In this document: positions 60,452-64,000 of the stretch, in pieces
Layout of the letters: each line of letters begins with the position of its first letter
Position numbering within the stretch: position 1 is the stretch's first letter
Origin: Tenacibaculum caenipelagi
GTDB taxonomy: Bacteria > Bacteroidota > Bacteroidia > Flavobacteriales > Flavobacteriaceae
NCBI RefSeq assembly: GCF_004363005.1
Contig: NZ_SNYH01000004.1
Coordinates: forward strand, 1-64,000
DNA length: 64,000 bases
Reading direction: 5' to 3'
Notes under the pieces: model-generated
The model's database searches: none
Told to the model about the DNA's origin: nothing
The model's input: only the letters and a program-made list of their open reading frames with translations
Position numbers and translations under genes: made by a program

Positions 60452-60506
60452 ACTTATCTAAATCTGTTTTTTGTTTTTCGCATAATTGTTAGTTGCAATG
60501 ACAGTC

Positions 60507-60629
60507 AACGGTTTCGGCTATGAGTAGTTGTGTAGTTTAGCGGTTAACTATGCAAGTACACACCAAACTGAAAACCCTCACGGATTTTCAGAAGTAGGAG
60601 AGTAGAAACAATTATTTATAGTCATTGTT
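60507..60629. repeat. attC-like palindrome R15 (123 bp)
   Basis: AAC (60507) to GTT (60627). Contains GGTTTCGGCTATGAGTAGTT, CCCTCACGGATTTTCAGAAG and ATTTATAGTCATTGTT. GGCTATGA near the left pairs with TTATAGTC near the right. Same length as R1, R4, R11, R12 and R14. Confidence 0.82.
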
Positions 60630-60640
60630 GTGCACAGTTT

Positions 60641-61273
60641 TTATTCATATTCTGGAATATTCAATCCTAAAATTAAATCTCTGTGAGCTGTCCAAATTCC
60701 ACCTTTCATTTTGAGTTTTATAATTCCAGAACCTCCTCGTTTTTTTTGAGACTGCTTTTTGTCTTCTGTAAGAAGTGGGTCACTTTCAAAAAAATAACTA
60801 TCAATGTAATAAGGTGTTGCATTAGGTTCTTTTACATAAATGTGAATATGTTCAGGTTCTTGCATCTTAGGATAAGGCGCAGGTTTGAAAGTATAAAAAG
60901 TGAATTTTCCATCGTTACTTGTTTTTAACCACCCACGATATTGTCCGTGAGTTTTTTCCCAACTTATAGGTTTTTCACTTGGTTGATAAATTCCATTTCT
61001 GTCTGTTTGATATATGTATAGTATGATGTTTTCAGCGGGTGTTTTCCCATCTTTTTGAAATACTGTTCCTGTTATTTTAATTTTTGGATTGTTCTCATTG
61101 AAACCAGGAAGAGTATCAGTTGATTTTGGTGTTATATTAAGCGCCTTATAATCCAATAAGGCTTCACAGTCTTGACAAGGTCCACCAATTTTTCTTTCAA
61201 TTTTAGAACTGGATTGTCCTTTACAGGAAATTATAAAGAAAGTCAGAAGAAGTATTCCTAAATATTTTTTCAT
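60641..61273 (-). CDS. Intradiol ring-cleavage dioxygenase-like lipoprotein
   Basis: 210 residues with a lipoprotein signal (FFIISC at residues 12-17). A beta-sandwich like intradiol dioxygenases: GTVFQKDGKTPAENIILYIY, then Tyr and His candidates for ferric iron in GIYQP, GQYRGW and PEHIHIYV. CQDCEALL precedes the domain. Extracytoplasmic location is atypical for aromatic degradation, so the substrate is unclear. Last intact minus-strand gene of the array. Confidence 0.82.
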   Translation of the reverse strand: MKKYLGILLLTFFIISCKGQSSSKIERKIGGPCQDCEALLDYKALNITPKSTDTLPGFNENNPKIKITGTVFQKDGKTPAENIILYIYQTDRNGIYQPSEKPISWEKTHGQYRGWLKTSNDGKFTFYTFKPAPYPKMQEPEHIHIYVKEPNATPYYIDSYFFESDPLLTEDKKQSQKKRGGSGIIKLKMKGGIWTAHRDLILGLNIPEYE

Positions 61274-61300
61274 TGTATTTCGGTATTTTACATTGCATAG

Positions 61301-61506
61301 AACTAGTTTACATACAGAATAAACTTACCATTATACTTCTTTTTTGTTAGGATGAGCAGAAGTTTTTAGCAATTTTATTCTTCTTATTCAATGGTAGCCA
61401 AGATAAAACAAAATAAAAAACCGCACAAAAATGTACGGTTAAAATATTGTTTTTCAGGTTTAATAGGTACGTTTAGAATCCACGATAATTGTGGTTATAC
61501 ATTGTT
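61301..61506. repeat. Long-type array repeat R16 (206 bp)
   Basis: AAC (61301) to GTT (61504). Shares ACATACAGAATAAACTT with R5, AGCAATTTTATTCTTCTTAT with R13, a hairpin AACCGCACA/TGTACGGTT (61419-61440) and the right end GAATCCACGATAATTGTGG. Last recognisable repeat of the array. Confidence 0.8.
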
Positions 61507-61519
61507 GTTAATAGTTATT

Positions 61520-61786
61520 TTACTTTAAAGCATTAATAAACTTCTCCATTTCTTGCATAGTTCCAATTGTAATTCTAGACCATTTTCCATCTTCTTCATA
61601 AATCTTAGTTCCAACAATGTTGTTTATCTCTAATTGTTTGAAGAAATCTTTTTTATAATTTGAAAGAGAAAAATAAATAAAGTTCGAATACGAAGGAATA
61701 CATTTAATATCTAGTAACTCTAAATTTTCAATGGTATATTTTTTTTGCTTTCTAATTTTTGTATTTGCTTTAATACTTTTAACACT
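61520..61786 (-). pseudogene. HisC-like aminotransferase fragment (3' end only)
   Basis: The minus strand encodes about 87 residues ending ...GKWSRITIGTMQEMEKFI then NALK and a TAA stop at 61520. With SYSNFIYFSLSNYKKDFF this is the C-terminus of histidinol-phosphate-type PLP aminotransferases. No start codon or upstream two thirds exist; an in-frame stop precedes it near 61784. It is a truncated cassette gene directly adjacent to R16. Confidence 0.78.
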
Positions 61787-62032
61787 TTAAAACTAATAAA
61801 TTAGAGGTTGTGTTACGATCCTTATAATTTGATATATCTTTAATTGTTTTTATTATGTTAATTTATATATTTTAGTGGTTTAATTTTTTTTACTACTCAT
61901 TTTAAATAGCTATAATTCTAGATCTATTGCATTAAATTATTGAATAGTTTTTTTGGAAAAATATAGAACTACCTTTTTGTGTAAAGTTTAATAATGGGAT
62001 GCTTATTAATTTTGTTATAAATTATTACTACA
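61787..62032. other. AT-rich spacer at the right end of the array
   Basis: About 245 very AT-rich bases with no repeat of the array family and no frame with family resemblance. It must contain the promoter of the ThiF-like gene; no convincing TAnnTTTG was picked out by eye. Confidence 0.5.
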
Positions 62033-62788
62033 ATGGATACAAGATACAGTAGAAATAGAATATATGTAAAACCAGAAGAACAAGAATTTATTAAAAATTA
62101 CCCTGTTTTATTAGGTGGCTCTGGAATTGGTAGTGTTATTGCAGAATGTGCTTTGCGTTTTGGCTTTGAAAATATAACTATTATAGATGGTGATTATGTT
62201 GAGAAAACAAATTTGAATAGACAAAATTACATAGAAGATGATATTAATATAGGTAAGGTTGAAGCAATTAAAAAAAGATTATTATCTATAAATAAAGAAG
62301 CTAAAATTAATGTATATAATAGTTTTTTAACTATAGAAAACATAGAAGAATACATTCTTAATCATAAGGTAGCTATTAATGCATTAGATTTTACCTCTGA
62401 TGTTCCATTGATTTTTGATGAGATTTGCCAACAAAATAATATACCTGTATTACACCCATATAATTTAGGTTGGGGAGGTTTAGTAACTGTAATATCTCCT
62501 AAGGGGCTATCGTTAAAAGCTATTGCAAAAAACGGACAGCAAATTAATGAACTTCGAGTAGTTGAATACATTTCTAGCTACATGAAGTTTTGGGGAGTAC
62601 CACAGTTGTGGATAGATGAAGTGTTACATGAATACTTAAATGAAAAAGAGAAAATATCTCCTCCACAATTAGCTATTGGCTCTTGGATGGTTGCTAGTAT
62701 GTGTACACATCTTCTTTTTAAAATTGCAACAGGTAAAGAGTATAAAAGATTTCCAGAATTTTATTTTTCCTCTATTAATACCGATTAG
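62033..62788 (+). CDS. ThiF/E1-like adenylyltransferase
   Basis: 251 residues. The nucleotide loop LLGGSGIGSVIAE, the acid-arginine segment DGDYVEKTNLNRQNY and NIGKVEAIKKRLLSIN are typical of ThiF/MoeB/E1 enzymes. The Zn-binding CxxC pairs and the usual catalytic cysteine loop are not evident, so it may adenylate a C-terminus or small peptide without thiolation. Its 3' end overlaps that of the convergent LuxR gene by 4 bp. No ubiquitin-like partner is visible in the window. Confidence 0.82.
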   Translation: MDTRYSRNRIYVKPEEQEFIKNYPVLLGGSGIGSVIAECALRFGFENITIIDGDYVEKTNLNRQNYIEDDINIGKVEAIKKRLLSINKEAKINVYNSFLTIENIEEYILNHKVAINALDFTSDVPLIFDEICQQNNIPVLHPYNLGWGGLVTVISPKGLSLKAIAKNGQQINELRVVEYISSYMKFWGVPQLWIDEVLHEYLNEKEKISPPQLAIGSWMVASMCTHLLFKIATGKEYKRFPEFYFSSINTD

Positions 62789-63567
62789 ATTAATTTATTG
62801 TTGGTAGCATATACAATGGCTTCTGAGATATTGGTAACTCCCAATTTTTCAAATAATTTTCTTCTATGAAATTTAACTGTATCTGGAGATACATACATGG
62901 GTTTAGCCATTTCGTTAATAGTATATCCTCTCACAGAAAGTCTTAAAATTTCCTTTTCTCTGTTAGAGAGCTGAATTTTCTCTTCTGTTTTCCAAAAATT
63001 GCCTTTTAAATCATATTTGAAAATTTTATTTTCTCCTTTTTTGTATATCCTAATGTTTCCAGAATTTTGTTCATTAGAAAGAGAAATAATACAAATAGCT
63101 TTCCATATTTTTCCTTCATCAGTTAAAAAAATAGGAGTTAGTTTCTGATTAATTAATAACGCTTTACCTTCTTGATTTTTTAAATGAAAATCATAAGAAA
63201 TGGAGTGATATATCCTTTCTTCTAGTGGTATTTCTTTATAAAAATCAAACCCAATTGTATTTATTTTAAGTAATAATTCTACATCTTCAGGAATAACATA
63301 GTTAAAGTAGAAAAGATATCCCATTTCTTTTACTTCTTCAGCAGTGTGCCCACAGAGGAAAAGAGGGTTTTCAGAAACATATTCAAATCCTTTTTTTTGA
63401 TAGTCTATCACATAAATACTTTTGTAGGTAGTTCTAGCGAAGGCTTTAATTGTTTCTAAATAATTAGCTGTTTGCTTACGTTCGTTTTCAGATACGTTGG
63501 TCACGGTATTTCGTGATGTAAAAAAATCATGAATATTACTCATAGTTTCGAAGGGACTTATGCCCAA
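62785..63567 (-). CDS. PAS-LuxR-type transcriptional regulator
   Basis: 260 residues. The first ~190 look like a PAS-type sensory domain (YVSENPLFLCGHTAEEVKEM, FHLKNQEGKALLINQKLTPI). The C-terminus is a LuxR/GerE helix-turn-helix: LSNREKEILRLSVRGYTINE, then MYVSPDTVKFHRRKLFEKLG. No receiver aspartate, so not a classical response regulator. It is divergent from the acyltransferase-like gene starting 133 bp away and convergent with the ThiF-like gene, suggesting local regulation. Confidence 0.88.
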   Translation of the reverse strand: MGISPFETMSNIHDFFTSRNTVTNVSENERKQTANYLETIKAFARTTYKSIYVIDYQKKGFEYVSENPLFLCGHTAEEVKEMGYLFYFNYVIPEDVELLLKINTIGFDFYKEIPLEERIYHSISYDFHLKNQEGKALLINQKLTPIFLTDEGKIWKAICIISLSNEQNSGNIRIYKKGENKIFKYDLKGNFWKTEEKIQLSNREKEILRLSVRGYTINEMAKPMYVSPDTVKFHRRKLFEKLGVTNISEAIVYATNNKLI

Positions 63568-63699
63568 AAGAAGTGAAAAAATACATACAAAACAATTTTT
63601 CTTCTCCTTTTTTTAATTAACAGAGCATAAATATTCTACTAATTAGTGTAGTGCTTTGAAAGTGCTAACTAGATAGTTTTGAGATCAAAATATTATACT

Positions 63700-64000
63700 A
63701 TGATACTTATAAAAAATTATTTAGAAAGATTGACTACAAACGAAGTATATAATTTATCAAAGTTTATAGTTGAAGAAAATTTTAATCATCACACAAAAAA
63801 AGATGATTTTGAAAGCTTAAAAAAAGATATTTTATCTGTCTATGAGGAAGAAATTGAATATATACAAAATTCCAAAATATTTGTTAGTAGAGATGATTTA
63901 GGAAAAATTACTGGGGCTATTAGGGTTTTAAGATGGAACTATATAAACAAACTACCAATACAAAGTTTGTTTGGAATAAATCCGTTACTAACTATTGAGG
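63700..64000 (+). CDS. N-acyltransferase-like protein, 5' part (cut by window end)
   Basis: Open from the ATG at 63700 through the window edge, about 100 codons (MILIKNYLERLTTNEVYNLS at the start). SRDDLGKITGAIRVLRWN followed by KLPIQSLFGI resembles the beta-strand region of GNAT-fold N-acyl amino acid or autoinducer synthases, where a Gly-x-x-x-Gly-x-x-Arg strand precedes a substrate strand. Assignment is tentative because the catalytic C-terminal part is missing. Divergent from the LuxR-type regulator. Confidence 0.5.
   Translation, partial: MILIKNYLERLTTNEVYNLSKFIVEENFNHHTKKDDFESLKKDILSVYEEEIEYIQNSKIFVSRDDLGKITGAIRVLRWNYINKLPIQSLFGINPLLTIE

Noticed and set aside
40780..61506. CRISPR array as an explanation for the regular repeats
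   Set aside because: Repeats are ~124 bp, divergent and palindromic, separated by whole genes rather than short unique spacers, and no cas genes are present.
40780..61506. Straight call of a classical integron
   Set aside because: No IntI gene or attI is visible and most repeat ends do not fit GTTRRRY, so I describe it as integron-like only.

Overview
The window is AT-rich (roughly one third G+C by eye) and comes from a marine-type member of the Bacteroidota, most likely family Flavobacteriaceae (Tenacibaculum-like). This rests on promoters of the TAnnTTTG type, absence of Shine-Dalgarno leaders, the protein families (HEPN-tailed sulfite reductase, extended-Tat iron-sulfur subunit, NrfD modules) and REP-like GAGCGnAGTCGAA repeats. 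It opens with the 3' end of a 5S rRNA gene and its terminator.

Region 1 (about 0.5-20.8 kb) is an anaerobic nitrogen-oxide respiration island. A leftward operon encodes NapD, NapA, a NapB with four haem motifs, a second tetrahaem cytochrome, and an NrfC/NrfD-like quinol-oxidising module. Rightward genes encode a cNOR-type NO reductase (NorCB), its NorQ/NorD activation factors, NorE/NorF-like membrane proteins and a second, divergent NorCB pair. An acetyl-CoA hydrolase/transferase, NadA and NadB follow. A leftward pair encodes a beta-barrel protein and the iron-sulfur repair protein Ric. Four promoters in this island share a 5-4-5 palindrome ATGAY-N4-RTCAT, each at exactly the same distance from a TTTG -7 element. 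This implies a single Crp/Fnr-type regulon.

Region 2 (20.9-40.7 kb) holds msrB, msrA and selO, then a SAM-I riboswitch leading into a methionine/cysteine cluster. That cluster is metY, a trifunctional MetX-aspartokinase-homoserine dehydrogenase, metZ and an Rrf2 regulator. It continues with a long sulfate-assimilation operon: DUF2061, cysH, cysD, cysN, ferredoxin, sulfite reductase with HEPN tail, two siroheme synthesis genes, ferredoxin reductase, 2Fe-2S ferredoxin, cysE and cysM.

Region 3 (40.7-61.8 kb) is an accessory array of about 22 genes, all on the minus strand. Most are self-contained accessory functions: DinB, glyoxalase/VOC, GNAT, LysE, beta-lactamase-like hydrolases, DUF262/AlbA, AraC. 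One to three genes at a time are separated by divergent but structurally uniform palindromic repeats, typically 123-126 bp, running from AAC to GTT. The bases just inside each gene module form cassette-specific inverted ends (for example GTTGTGAGCA...TGCTCACAAC). This is the architecture expected of integron-like gene cassettes with attC-like sites, but no integrase gene lies in the window. Several coding ends run into the repeats, and there are remnants: a cysM 3' end, a truncated lipoprotein and a HisC-like aminotransferase fragment.

Region 4 (62.0-64.0 kb) has a ThiF/E1-like adenylyltransferase, a PAS-LuxR regulator and the start of an N-acyltransferase-like gene cut by the window edge.
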